The position numbers and the translations under genes are program-made. Source: Rotaria sordida (taxonomy: Eukaryota; Rotifera; Eurotatoria; Philodinida; Philodinidae). From it: a DNA stretch of 64,000 nucleotides. The first letter of the stretch is position 1, and each line of letters starts with the position of its first letter. This document shows positions 37,512 to 49,313 of the stretch, in pieces. A model generated the notes under the pieces. The model saw only the letters and a program-made list of their open reading frames with translations. It was not told where the DNA came from and made no database searches. The stretch covers positions 1 to 64,000 of the forward strand of contig CAJNOL010000794.1 in assembly GCA_905250125.1 (NCBI GenBank), given 5' to 3'.

Positions 37512-39338
37512 TTAATATGATGTATAGTCACCATTGACTTCAATCAAACACTGCGCTCATCTTTCCATTCTATCGACCAATTTGACAGCCAAGTCATTTG
37601 AGAGTGCTGTCCATGCCTTTCTTATTTCTTGTTTGAACTCTTGGATTGTTTGAACTTTTGTTTCATTAAAGGGGACTCTCAGAAACAAATTTTTTTATTT
37701 GTCCTCTAACTTCAACCAAAATTTCAGGGAATGTTAGTCTTAGCTAGAATAGCTTACGGTCAAAATATCTTCCCAAGTCTCCAAGACACTGACGAGTTAT
37801 AGTCAAATCATTGGCCAAAAATATCCTTTACGCGGACAAGGTTTTCCAAGTGACAACACGAGCTAAGCATGTCGGGGTGGTTTTAAATTGTGGAGTACGC
37901 TTAGGAGTAGGCCGTAACAGAGCCCGAGTTTTTAATTTTCCTTTTTCTGATTTTTAAAAATATTTTGTTGGAAAATTCTCAAATTCGTGGCCAAAAAAAA
38001 TCGGTAATGAAAATCAAAGATCTAAGTTCTTTATTTCAGCAAAAGAGAAATTCAAAACTTAGGCTCTGTTACGACCTAGCCCTACTTGTCTGCTATATAA
38101 CAAAAAAAATTACCATTATTATATTGAGTCATTATCAAGAAAGATTTGCCCGCGTAAACGATATGCTCGAAAAAAATTGATTTTGAGAAAAAGGCTAAAT
38201 AAGTTGTAAAAGTCGTTTTTTGCGAAACACACCTGAATTATATATCAGTGTTCAGGACAGGCTATAAATATGTAATCTTAGTCTTAAGTAGTAATAGTCT
38301 CGTCGTGATTAATATATAGAAACCTTCACGAAATATTGATGCAAAAAGAAAGCAGCCTAAAAAATCGAAAAAACTTGTCAAAAAGTCGTTAAATTTTCTC
38401 TAAAAATATGATAGTAGGAGCCAAATTTTAGACACAATAAGTCCGTTAAAATCAATTCGTTTTGCGATAAACCATAGCTATTCTGAAAGAGGAGATTTCG
38501 GTGCATCTTCCTATGATAAAACTTCGCCTTCGACTTTTCTTCTAAAAATTTGATTTTCTGAGAGGGACCCCCTAATGTGTCCTTCGTCATCGACTAAACA
38601 TTTTCAATTGAGTTTTGATCTGGTGACGAAGAGGACTAGGACAGAATCTGTATTCGGTTGTCGATCTTCCAGTTGATTGCTAGACGGGTCTGTGTTTAGG
38701 ATCATTGTCCTCTTGGAGGATCCACATAGCTGAATCTTCAGGAAACTGACGATAAACAGTAGACAAAAGACCATTCTCATATAATCACACATAAAGTCTT
38801 GTGTCAAATTGTATTGGAAGGTAATTAATTGTCAAAGACCTTGCTTTGAAACACACTCTCTAGACACGTAGCTTGAGAGGATATTTAACTGTGCAAAGAA
38901 TTTTTGCGACACCTGGAAACCGTCAAACTTTTCTTTCGCTGTTGCCAAGTTTGAAAGTCTTCTCATCGGTAAAAACTACATTGTCCCAATTGAAGTAACA
39001 GTATTTGGATCTATACCCACATTATCCTCTTTTAGAAGTTCTGAAATGTCATTGGATGTAACATTCAGCTCACATTTGGCAACGTTAACAATCTTTTCAT
39101 CTGTTGTCTTCGATGTGGCACGTGGTCCCCCAATCTTTGGCGAATTCAATAGGTCTTCATTTTGTTGCCATCTGGCAAGCCAATGCTGTACAGCTTTTGG
39201 TTCGCACTCACTGTACTTTTTAATAGTTTTATTTGACATTTTAGGACCTAGAGGATATAGCTTGAGAAACACAATCTCATAGCGTTGTGATAGAGATAGT
39301 GACATAGTTTGAATTTTACGCAAGAATGATGAAAACAC
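37512..39338 (-). pseudogene. Tc1/mariner transposase relic
   Basis: Read 5' to 3' on the minus strand: an N-terminal helix-turn-helix part (residues around KAVQHWLARWQQ) from 39338 to about 38976; then NWDNVVFTDEKTF with the first catalytic Asp near 38960; a TGA in place of a conserved Trp soon after; QEDNDPKH with the second Asp near 38695; a frame change at about 38680; SPDQNSIEN with the third catalytic position (Glu) near 38600, giving DD34E-like spacing; then the C-terminal TIQEFKQEIRKAWTAL and the terminal stop at 37512 after the nested insertion. At least two internal stops, one frameshift and a 0.9-kb insertion make it inactive. Confidence 0.85.
37669..38572. mobile_element. foldback element nested in the transposase
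   Basis: Ends AAGGGGACTCTCAGAAA (37669) and the complement of TTTTCTGAGAGGGACCCCC (38554-38572) form diverged inverted repeats next to TA on both sides. Inside are further inverted pairs, for example AGGAGTAGGCCGTAACAGAGCC (near 37900) with GGCTCTGTTACGACCTAGCCCT (near 38063). No protein encoded. It splits the mariner transposase between the DDE region and its C-terminal tail, so it arrived after the mariner copy. Confidence 0.8.
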
Positions 39339-39543
39339 AATTCTCGATACCGATCCATATTTTACACACGAACAATTGTTACATAAGGTTGGATCATTCG
39401 AATCAGCAAATAAGAAAAAAGAGAATAAAGAAGGACTATTGTTTAGGTCTGTATTTATGTTATATATTAGCTCGATAATAAAAAGAAAGCAAATATTAAA
39501 GTTTAAAAAAAGGAGGTGAGGGAAAGACTTTTGCCCACGGGTG

Positions 39544-40551
39544 TATATTCTGTTGGCGATTCAAGCAAATATTTGTTCCATTTGATAATTGGCTTGTCAA
39601 CCAATAGCGCACTGATGCTGTAACGAATTTCAATTGCAATTTCTCTACAACGATTTGGTGTGGAGCCATGAAACTTGGTTGACACAAAGTTGTTTAATGT
39701 CTATAATTTTCATCACAATTGTTTTTGTGGTTCATGTTTTATAAGAAAAACACATATCGGTCAGGTGCTCATACATAAGGCTCTCTTTTGTCGATGGTTC
39801 CAGCAATGTTAAATTTTCTGCGAATGCTTGAATTATAAAGACATGACCTTAAGCATGTTTGCAGTGAAAAGTCAGGACTATCTGATGAGAGAGGGCATTT
39901 TCAAAAATATTGTGTTGCTTCATAGTCATAGTCAAAATACTATGGTAATACACTCATACTTTGTTTTTGAGTTTGTTTTTCTCTTGAAGACTTGTTGAAA
40001 TAGAATATAGAGTAGTATGACGTCGAATTAATCTTTGTTCTTTCTAACTGTTAAGTTGTAAAATGAACTATCCTGTTTTCTCCGTTCAATTACTTTATAA
40101 TCGGCATCAAATAACATGTTCTCGTATGGCAACGATATTGTATAATTTTTGGGTTTTTTTTATTAACATAGCATTATTGAAAAATTATTCTACGTAGTTA
40201 AACTTGTTTGATAAAATTTTTATTGAATTATTTTATTAGAATGCTATCTTCTGTTTTTGCTTTTAGAAAAAAAAAGTTCTGATGACATTGAGATATTGTA
40301 GCTGGTTTCCAGTCGTTATCTATTAGCAGATGTTATAGCTTGATCCAGCGGTCTAATATATATCTAGAGGTCACCACATCCGACTAGACTACTTTTTAGA
40401 CATTTTGATGTATCCTAAGCAAATCCTAGCTAACAAAAACTGTCTATTCACATATGTAGAAGCTACAAGTCTGTTTTATTTCTTTCAACAGTTGTATAAT
40501 GCAAAATCGCCTTAGGCATTAGCCTGCCATATGCTGTGTAGCTAACCATTT
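39544..40551. other. intergenic, no gene seen
   Basis: Sequence after the mariner element; no coding pattern recognised on either strand. Confidence 0.4.
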
Positions 40552-40743
40552 GTCACCTTTTCAAAAAAGAACTTAGAAAAAGCAATCGAGACGTCTGCGA
40601 AGAACGCGATGAAAGTACAACGCGCATTTATTATCATTGAACGTATGCACCGGCAAGGTATGAATCGGAAAGCTTCTGAAGATCAGATCACAGGTTCACC
40701 TGTCTGTTCCGACCGAACCTGGAAGAGTGGCACGCCTGCCTAA
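40552..40743 (+). pseudogene. possible Rab-type small GTPase C-terminal relic
   Basis: An open frame reads KAIETSAKNAMKVQRAFIII and continues for about 40 residues to a stop at 40741-40743. ETSAK followed by a Val-(x)2-AF helix is the G5 motif and last helix of Rab/Ras GTPases. I found no P-loop, DTAGQ or NKxD motifs nearby, and the end lacks a prenylation cysteine motif, so if this is a GTPase piece it is a fragment. A chance resemblance is possible because the match is short. Confidence 0.3.
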
Positions 40744-42455
40744 GTAAAAATAATGCTTACTAATACCTTTGCAAGATAGCGACTCTGACGAATACATTGC
40801 AAACTTTATGCTACTGGAGCAACTGATCTTCTCAAACAAAGAATTTAAAATCTATACTATGGTAATGAATAGGCTGCATGTGTGCGTTACCTTTTTTTCT
40901 CATCAACAAAGCACGTAAGTAAAAACTGACTCGACCATTGCACAGCCCATCGAAAGTTAAAGAAAGTTCCTAGTTGCCGATAAAAATGCTTCTGAGGCTG
41001 TAGTGTAAACTAACCTAAAAGCCTATTTTGCTAAAGCGTTCATGTTAGGCTTGATGAGGTTTATAGTTGTTTCCTATGTTTTTCGATAAGTTATGAAACA
41101 ATTGAAAATTTTATCAGAAGAAAGCCCATACTTCATAGATTCAAAATATATACCACACTTTAATGTTTAGCTATTCTTCTGTTTTTTTAACATTTCCTTC
41201 GATAACACAACAACAATAATAAGTTCCAAAAACCATACCCATCTTTTCTTTCCGTGATGAAAACAAATACATTTTCTGACAGAATAACGCGCACTCTACA
41301 ACGAGACATAATCAGCTCTCGGAAATATGTTGGCCTTACATTAATTACTGTATTTGACTGTTAGCCGGACAATCCGTACGCTGAAATGTCGACCATTTTC
41401 ATTACCTATTCAAAAATAGATTATTGGACGACTGGCAAATCGCCAATCTGAATTTTATGCCTTCTGCACTTATCATAGTAGGTTTATGAAACAAGAATAA
41501 CTATTGAGGCACAAACATTTCATATTCATCGTGTAGATAGATATGGTAGTATAACCTTATTCAATTCGTACTGTGAACGAAACGTATGTTTAATGCTTAT
41601 GGCGTTTTTACGGCTAGCCGAACTTATACTTACAGAATCGGTAGACAGACTATATTAATGCCATTTATTACTGCGAAATTATTATGTCTGTGTCTCTAAT
41701 GATACTTAAAGCACCACTATTCCAACGCCAATAACTACAACACAGGACAAAGAACTTGACTCCTGCCTTTTGGCTACCTTGCGGTATGATGTGCTGCTTA
41801 GCAACAGATTCAATAGCCCAATAGCTTCCCTACAACTGCGACTAGCTGTAGCTCTGTACGGAAGGCTGGCCTAACTCAGAATTCTTGTGCTCGACTTCTT
41901 GAGTTCTCCCATGTACACCAACTAGCCTCATACTAGCCACAAGAGCAAATGTGTGCTTCTACATAGTCAGCATGATATCGAATGGATGATCCGAGACAAT
42001 CAGTCGTTAGTGACTCGCGCAGGGTTATTCTATGGATGATGCTACCGAAGTTTGAATATAGTACTTTATGAATACGTGTTGGACAACGTAGCCGCTCTGC
42101 TGTGGCGATTTACTTTACAGTCTGTGCTTATATTGATGATAGACTCACATTGATTTTGCTATCGTCAATATTTTCACGTTCTGTTACATTGTAATAAATT
42201 GTATTCGGTCATTTAGATAGTGGATGGCTTGACCTAAGTCTGGATGGTGAAACTACAAAGAGTATCTGTATTGATCCGAACGACGCACGGATTACAGAAT
42301 AACGGTAGTTGAAAGGTAAATAAACAGAAATGGAATTTGTTGCAGCCAACTCATAAGAAAGCCAATGTGGGCTATGAGAAAAGGTAATAGAGACATATCT
42401 TTTACTAAGCACATAGTAGCACCAAAAATGGCTTGACAAATGCTATGGATCCACG
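40744..42455. other. intergenic of more even base composition, no gene seen
   Basis: This stretch is visibly less AT-rich than the rest of the window and has no long homopolymers, but contains frequent stops in all frames. It may be old transposon or pseudogene debris; nothing was recognised. Confidence 0.35.
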
Positions 42456-42844
42456 CAGAGCCGGACCGGGTCGGTCCGGTAGCGATCGGAATTTCATCGA
42501 TTGAAAGTTTTGAAAAATCTTCTGTGTTAACCCTGTTTTTGGTCATAAAAACTTAGGTGTCACATATTTTTCTGTCAGAATGCGTAAAAAACTGCTCAAA
42601 ACATATGTTATTTTAATCATTTGTTCTAAGCTTCTCTTTGAAAAGATTTCTCATGATGAGTGTCTTTTACGGGTGCTCCTAAACTATTTCATTTGTGGGA
42701 TCGTTTTTTCTAAAAATCGTTTTTCAAAAAAATGTGTCATCTTTTCGCCGACTTTTAACCGGTTTTCACGAAAATTTCACTAGTTAGACATGCGATTCTA
42801 ACCGGCCGGACCGATTTATGTTTTCTCAACCGGTTCCAGCCTTG
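42456..42844. mobile_element. hAT-type non-autonomous element
   Basis: Left end CAGAGCCGGACCGGGTCGGT, right end complement CAAGGCTGGAACCGGTTGAG; the CAGxGCxGGAxCCGG pattern is typical for hAT termini. Subterminal GGTCCGG/CCGGACC blocks occur at both sides (42467-42480 and 42800-42812). Flanks GATCCACG and GGCACACG agree at five of eight positions, a possible decayed 8-bp duplication. About 390 bases, no transposase. Confidence 0.6.
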
Positions 42845-44977
42845 GGCACACGGATTAAGCAGCGGAAAGAGACTAATGAAATCTCAATATAATAAACAGA
42901 AACATTGTGGACCTGAAAAGAGCGGAAGAAACTGGGCACCATGTTGCACCTCCTAGAGACACTTTTATGCCGTACGCTCAATAGTATGGTATAAAATCCT
43001 TTAGAGTCCGTTAACTATATGCCACTGTATGGTGCTTTAGCTTGATATACTAACCCACTTGGCTTGCGCTCAGAATATGAGCATGTATTCTTGAGAGGTT
43101 TTCAAGAAACGATGTAAGAACGATGTACATATGATAGTTTGTAAGTGATTTCGTAAAGGCCTCGTTATTCATCCTAGAGAAAACCGGAGGCAACGTCAGT
43201 TTTGACGTCTTCTGAAGTTCGACAAAGTGCCACGAAAGTCTTTAGAGATTTATGAATTTTCCCGAAATTTTGAAGTCTCTAGTGTTGAAGCCTCGAAACC
43301 TAGAAGCTTGTTATTTCTTACTAGTCTTCATCGTGAATGGCATCTAACAGGCCACCAGGGCAATACGGATTTTTTGGTCAGTTCCTACCATTTGTGACCT
43401 ATTTACTACAATTCGAGAAAGTCGACTCCCACAAAGCATGACTTCTTCGGCATTAAAATCTTCCGTAGTACGAAAAGGCTTACACGCTAAGGAAAGCTTA
43501 TGCAAGTATGAACTGCCATTCTAAATTGGCTACGCTATAGAAATTTACTAAACTATCAACGAAAACATGACTGCAGCAAATCGTATTATTGGTGTAACTT
43601 TTGATAGAAACAAGAAAGGGAGCTTCGGTTTTCACCGTTGGGAAGAGGAGATAAAGACGCGTCGAATCGTATATTACAGGCTTTTTGACCTAGTTTTTCT
43701 ACGGTTTTCAAATAAGCTTTTTGAAAAACAACGCACTCGACAGGTGACTACAGTAAATTTTAGATCATCTGGTGTGCATTGAAATTGCCAATTAAAGATC
43801 TATTAAACTGAGCAGGGCTCAGATTTTTAGCTTCAATAGTTCAGGAGCTATAGGTACTATAGTCGAAACTCTAAGCCGATTCGTCTAGCAATTGCTATGA
43901 AAAAAATTCACTTTTTTGCTTTTTCCTTTTTGATAAAAACCACTTTTCCGCTAGGTTTTTTAGAAAATTGATTTTAAAAGTCTCACAAAGCATATTAGAA
44001 AAACTTATAATATATAGTTCGATGCGTCTTCATCTCCTCTTTCTCACAGTGAAAACTGCAGCTCTCTATCTTGCTCCTATCAAAATTTGCACCAAAAATA
44101 CGATTTGCAGTCATTTTTTCGTTGGTAGAAAGGTTGTTTGAGGGATATAAGTCTTCAATAAAGATCTACTTTGAATGAAAATTTGCAAGAACAATTTTAT
44201 CAGAAACCAAAAGCTTCTTCAGGAAAGTCTCAAAAATAAAAAGTGTATATGTCAGTAAAGTCACATAATGAAATCTCTCGTGCCGAATTAATTTTTTTTC
44301 ATGTGCGAGGCTTGCACCTATGAATAACATATGAACTCAGCTGATCTGATCCGCAGGAGAACTACTATTCTATGAAATATTATGCTTTCAAATTTTGACA
44401 ACACTATTCTGCTTGATAACGCAAAACTTATATCATTTTTAGAAATCACAATAGTCGAGCTTAAAATTATTCATCGATCCTTTTAGACTTGCATACCGTA
44501 TTCGTCAATGATATATTTTCTGGTTATTTTGTTCATCTGCTATTCTACATAGATGATACATAAGATGTTAATTGCAGTTCGTTTCGTCTTAAGCGTTTGA
44601 TATAATATTTCAAAACAGATTTTTTTTCATGGTTTTTTTAAACATATTTTGATGTGTTTTTTTCTATTTTCGAATTTATGTATATCCATAAACATTGCTT
44701 CTTTAGTATACAAGTTCAATTGAATCACGATCTTTCAGTACTCTCTATGACTGATGGAAATTGTACAAAGTTTAGTTGTTGATCCAACAAAATCGATATT
44801 CATCATCGAAATAAATTAAATCTAATTAAAACTCTACGATCACAAAATATGAAAGATAATTATTTGTTTTTTGATTCTGTGAAATGTGCACACAGGACAT
44901 ACAATTTTCTTGATTTAAGGTCAAACAAAATTTGAACCATTAAAAACTATGGATAAGTTTTCTTACTATTGCATTAT
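42845..44977. other. intergenic with one foldback repeat
   Basis: No gene seen. Holds the inverted repeat annotated at 43567-44120. Confidence 0.4.
43567..44120. repeat. foldback repeat with 115-base arms
   Basis: Left arm 43567-43680 (ATGACTGCAGCAAATCGTAT onward) pairs with the reverse complement of 44005-44118 (ending ATACGATTTGCAGTCATTTT); both arms carry the GAAGAGGAGATAAAGACGC/GAAAGAGGAGATGAAGACGC block. The short frame across the left arm is therefore probably not a gene. Confidence 0.7.
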
Positions 44978-46905
44978 TCATTTATCTGAAGATAGTACGT
45001 GTTTTGAGTTGCCATGCAAGGTTTCGATGAGTTCGACTGCTTCAATCAATAAACTCAGCTTATTGTCACTGTTAGTCAATGAATTCGAAAAACTTTTATT
45101 GATAATATCAGGTTTACGCCGGCGATGATAATAAAGAGAAATCGATTCAATGTTTTGACTTGCACCAAAGGAAATTTTCAAACTTGGTGCAATAATATCT
45201 GGTAAATGTGGCTCAATTTTGTCTGAATTCACCGTCTGAGTGCTGATCAATTTCGGTACAACTTGTTGTGTTTTGATATCAGGAAGTTTTTGTATTGATA
45301 TGCGTTCTTGTTTTTGTTGTTTTCGCTTTTGCATCATGAACTTGAGAACAGCCAATCGATTTCGACGTGTAAGACGTTGTAATTGTTTTTTTGGGCGAAT
45401 ATCTTTCTTACTTGATTTTTTATGTTTTCTTTCTTTAGTAGTAGATACAGCTGCTGTTAATGATTTAGAAGTCAAAGATTGTTCATGTGTTGAAATTTCC
45501 CCTATAGGACTTTGCATAACTTTAGGTTTTCGAACACATCTTTTCCTTTTCTTTTTTATGTCAGATGCCATTAATATTGAAGGAGTAGTAGCGATAGTTC
45601 CAGGTAAAATAGAAGCACATGTCAATGGTAGAATGTTTGTAGGTATCAAGTCAGAATGAACCATACAGTATTGTTGATTAGCAGCAACTAATAAACGCTG
45701 TAAATTGTATGGCAAATTATTCGTATTTGAATTATTAATTGTGTTTTGCATTTGAGAATATCTTTGATCATGAAAATATTGTCTTGATATTGAGTTTACG
45801 TCAGTAGTATTATTTGTAGTCTGTGATAATAAATTTTTTTGAATTGGTATCAATGAATACTCATTCTTAATGTTAGTCGGTGGAGATTTTATTGAACTTA
45901 TTGAAGCAGGTGGTGTCAATGGTATGAAATTTGTTGTCATTGATATGTCCATGGAAAGTGGAGGTTCATCAGAATTAATCGGCGTTACAGTTACAGATGT
46001 TGGTATTATAGATGGCAAGCCATTTGAAACCGTAGACTGTGTAAAAGTAGTTGGACATTGAGAGATTTGTTGTGTAGAATGTAGCTGTTCGATAGGACTA
46101 CGGGAATCTAGTCTTTTTGGGTGCTCTTAATGAAATAAGAAAATGTTTTATATTACATATATTTTTGAGATGTTTTTATCTTACTGTTCTTTGGTTTTGT
46201 AGGTGCAACAGCAGATACATGTGTGGAAGATAACGAGGATGGAATAGGGTGGAAGTGACTAATTGGGGACTCTTGACGACTATACGTAAATGATGGGCTA
46301 AGATATTTATATTCATTTTGCTGTGTTGAACACATTGATACTGTTCTCTCATCAATTTTATTGTTTAATATTCGGTTTAATCCAACAAGCTGTGATTCCG
46401 CGATCATTTGTGACATCGAATTCGAATTAATGACTCGCACAGAATCATTTGACCATGGAGGACTTTGTTGAGTTTGAACTGATACTGAAGAATTTAAAGA
46501 CATAGAAAGTGATGAAATTTCATTATGATTGATATTATTATTTGCATCATATGAATCATGTTCTATCAAAAGTCTAAAAGGAAGCGTATGACCATTTATA
46601 AGAGGTGCGGATACGAAGGACGGTATAGATTCTGGTAATGTCATCGAATGATGATGATGATGATGATGATAAGGTGCACCAAAAGTAATGCCGGTAGGCG
46701 TTCTTGTTATCTGTGGATTAAGCATCACAGGAATAGTTTCTTCTAATTTCGTCGTTTTTTTTCGTCGAGGCTTTTTTATTGATGAAGGACTCTTTGAATC
46801 AGATAGTAACGAGTACACTTGTGGTTGATTTTGATCTAGATGTCCTATATTTTGTGTTGGTAATATATCCGTTTGTATGGCTATATTTTCTTGTGTTGGC
46901 AGCAT
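44978..46905 (-). CDS. basic low-complexity protein, probably nuclear; unidentified
   Basis: Two exons, 46905-46185 and 46125-44978, join in phase for 622 residues (1869 bases). The sequence is Ser/Thr/Asn/Pro-rich throughout, with a seven-histidine run, KKPRRKKTTK near residue 50 and a basic cluster SDIKKKRKRC at about residue 417, followed by KERKHKKSSKKDIRPKK and LTRRNRLAVLKFMMQKRKQQKQER. The clusters look like nuclear localisation signals. KKKRKRC is the sequence that precedes the CXXC zinc finger in TET and CXXC4/5-type proteins, but the finger itself does not follow. A splice acceptor (TGTTATAG) lies 8 bases before the ATG, and the frame stays open through it, so either this is the trans-spliced first exon or there is an upstream exon I cannot place. 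No family assigned. Confidence 0.65.
46653..46676 (-). repeat. ATG/CAT trinucleotide run coding for polyhistidine
   Basis: Six to seven tandem repeats of ATG on the plus strand, read as His codons in the basic low-complexity protein. Likely length-variable. Confidence 0.7.
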
Positions 46906-48650
46906 TTGTAATTCTATAACAATACATAAATGCAGCTAAAAGTATATAAGAATTTTACTCGATTCAAAACGCGCTAAGCAAGTCACTTTCATAGTTTTAT
47001 CTAATAGAATTCTTATCGACCAACACAAAAAAAAAAACGTTGATGTCTTATCTGCTTGAAATAGAAAAAATGAAAATGAGTACCTATACACGAATCTCAA
47101 ATGCTGTTGAATATTATACTTGATGTTATAAAGAAAAAGAAAAGAAAAGAAAAGAATTTTCTTTTTTTTTTTGTGAGTCTAAGCCTTCAGGGCGAGCAAC
47201 AACCTGTGCGTTGATAGGGTACTGCTATAAAATGTATTTTAACAACATTATTTCTTAGTCAATATTGATTTAAAGGAGAGAAAGAACGAGTGAGAGAATG
47301 AATGAGTATGCAATTTTAAAACTATATTGTATGTGTTACAGAATTCGAGTGAAGAAGTTTCGTTAAGAGTAGTAAAGAAAAAAAGGTAACGATGATGATC
47401 ATACACCAACACAACTGGTTAGAAACAGAGAAAGAAAAAAATATGAAGCATAGAAAAAATTTTGTACTTGTAAAAAATACGTAATTGTGGATAGATAAAC
47501 ATTGGATGTTCTCATGTTTATGTTTACTTGTATATAAAAGATTACGATAAAATATAACGAATACTATTCATTTCTCTTTATAAAAAAATAAGAAGATAAA
47601 TCTTTTGGGTTTCATCCTTGATAATTATTACCTTGCATGAGTCTATGGAAATAAAAAGTATGAAAAAAACCTCATAATACAAATATACAATTTATGCTAT
47701 TTATTTATTCAAAAAAATTTATCAAACGAAGCCCATATACAAACCAATTCAAAATAATGAAAAATAAAATTAGTAGAAAAAAAAACAATGAAACAATCAT
47801 GAATGTGCACAATTCACTGTTTGATTATTTCATTTGCTTGAAGTTAAAATGAAAGAAGAAAGAAGGTTGGTAAATAATGGGTGTGAATAAAAAGAACGAA
47901 GTTTACATAGCGTAGCCATACAATTTTTTATTGCTGTTACTCATAGAAATAGCATAATTATCTGTCTGATTCGTACAGATTACCAAGCAGATAAGATGAC
48001 ACCACTTTTTTTTTAAAATAGAATCTATCAGATCTAAATTTTTTCGGATCTGACAGGCTTTACTTCTATACCAACTTTTTCAGATGGATCATCTCAAGAT
48101 TTTTATAAATCATAACCATAATAGGAAGACAGTTCGTTTTTGACATTGCATCTTTCTTGTAACGATCACTTGATCCAACAAGGATAGAAAATTAGATATT
48201 ATGGTTTCAAAATAACCAATGGACCTGTTTTTTTTTTGTTTTCTTTCAACTAAACAGCGAGCTTCGCCGATAACTTGCGACAGAATGAAGTACCATTTTC
48301 TTATTTCTATGTGAATGCCAAAACAGTAGAATTAATTATGCATAATATGAGTGTCATTAAACTAAAAATCAATGATCTCAATAAAGCGTAATAATCATCT
48401 TGAGAGAATTATATTCCCTCTTTTTATTGCTTATTAATAGAAAATTATATTCTTTGTATTTATTCGGATGATTGTCAATTGCACCTATGAGAAAAAAATG
48501 AATTAATATCGATGTATTTTAATTTCAACTTGTATATATTAAAGTACATTCTCTTCCAATTTTGCTACCGTATGTTCTATAAACTTTATTATTTGAAACA
48601 TTTTATTAATTCATCAACAAAATCAAGGGAGTATGACACTAAACTATAAA
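46906..48650. other. intergenic upstream of basic protein gene, no gene seen
   Basis: AT-rich with A- and GAAAA-type tracts (47129-47160). A short inverted pair, GATCTAAATTTTTTCGGATC, is near 48031-48050. An upstream exon for the preceding gene could lie here but none could be supported. Confidence 0.35.
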
Positions 48651-49313
48651 AATTATTTCAAAATATAGCATCTATATTTTCTTTTATTTGTCAACTTTAG
48701 AATTGAATGAGCTACGAGTTGAGTTGCGCGATGAGAGAATGCAGCTGTGGTTGCTGAGTTGCAACTATTAGGTGCAAATCGCCTGACCATCTCCATTACC
48801 TCGATAAGCTTGGTCGACGTCTCAGTCGACATGTCGTCGTCTTTCTTGTTATTATTGCTATTGTCGGGCTCTCCATCCATTATGAACAGATTATTGATAG
48901 CTTCGTTCCACTCATTGAAAGCGAAAGTCTTGGCGTCATTTTACGCTGACAAATAGACAAGTGCACTATTGCTTCAGAGTTAGCCGGTCAATTCGTCACG
49001 GACTATTGATTTGTATTGTTCATTTTATTTTCTGCGTACAACGAATTGGCCTAGCACCACTTCAGAGTGCACATTGCGTTGGCTCTTTTTCTCTTTTCAT
49101 ACACACATGCATATGTTGTTTCTTGTGTGTTCACTATATAGAAGTTTTTCTTTGCTGAAAGGACCAATAAAAATGTTCATTGTTCAGAGTTGGGAAGTGT
49201 TCACTATATAGAGGTTTGTTTACAGCCAAAGTTGATCGGAATGGATCCGAGATATGCGTTCACGTAGGAGATGTTCATTATATAGAGGTGTTCACTAACG
49301 GAGGTTTTACTGC
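48650..49313 (-). mobile_element. pogo/Tigger-like transposon end with coding remnant
   Basis: On the minus strand a terminus CAGTAAAACCTCCGTTAGTG begins at about 49312, of the kind found in pogo/Tigger elements. Three direct repeats of GTTCAyTATATAGArG (in plus sense) occur at 49129, 49199 and 49273. Further in, from about 48945 to 48653, a frame reads FNEWNEAINNLFIMDGEPDN and on for about 95 residues with more balanced codon use than nearby genes; it may be a transposase-related tail. The opposite terminus was not found, so the copy looks truncated. Confidence 0.45.

Larger units (their letters stand above)
37408..39543 (-). mobile_element. Tc1/mariner-type transposon, degenerate, with nested insertion
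   Basis: Inverted ends CACCCGTGGGCAAAAGACTT at 37408 and its complement ending at 39543, each flanked by TA, enclose 2136 bases. Subtracting the roughly 900-base element nested at 37669-38572 leaves about 1.2 kb, the usual size of a Tc1/mariner element. The transposase lies on the minus strand and is broken. Confidence 0.88.

Noticed and set aside
39046..39282. Plus-strand open frame
   Set aside because: Antisense shadow of the Tc1/mariner transposase N-terminal region.
43567..43782. Open frame of 71 codons
   Set aside because: Lies on one arm of an inverted repeat and shows no splice sites or protein similarity.
45240..45659. Plus-strand open frame of 139 codons, Cys/Phe-rich
   Set aside because: Antisense to the long exon of the basic low-complexity protein; it has no exon-like features of its own.
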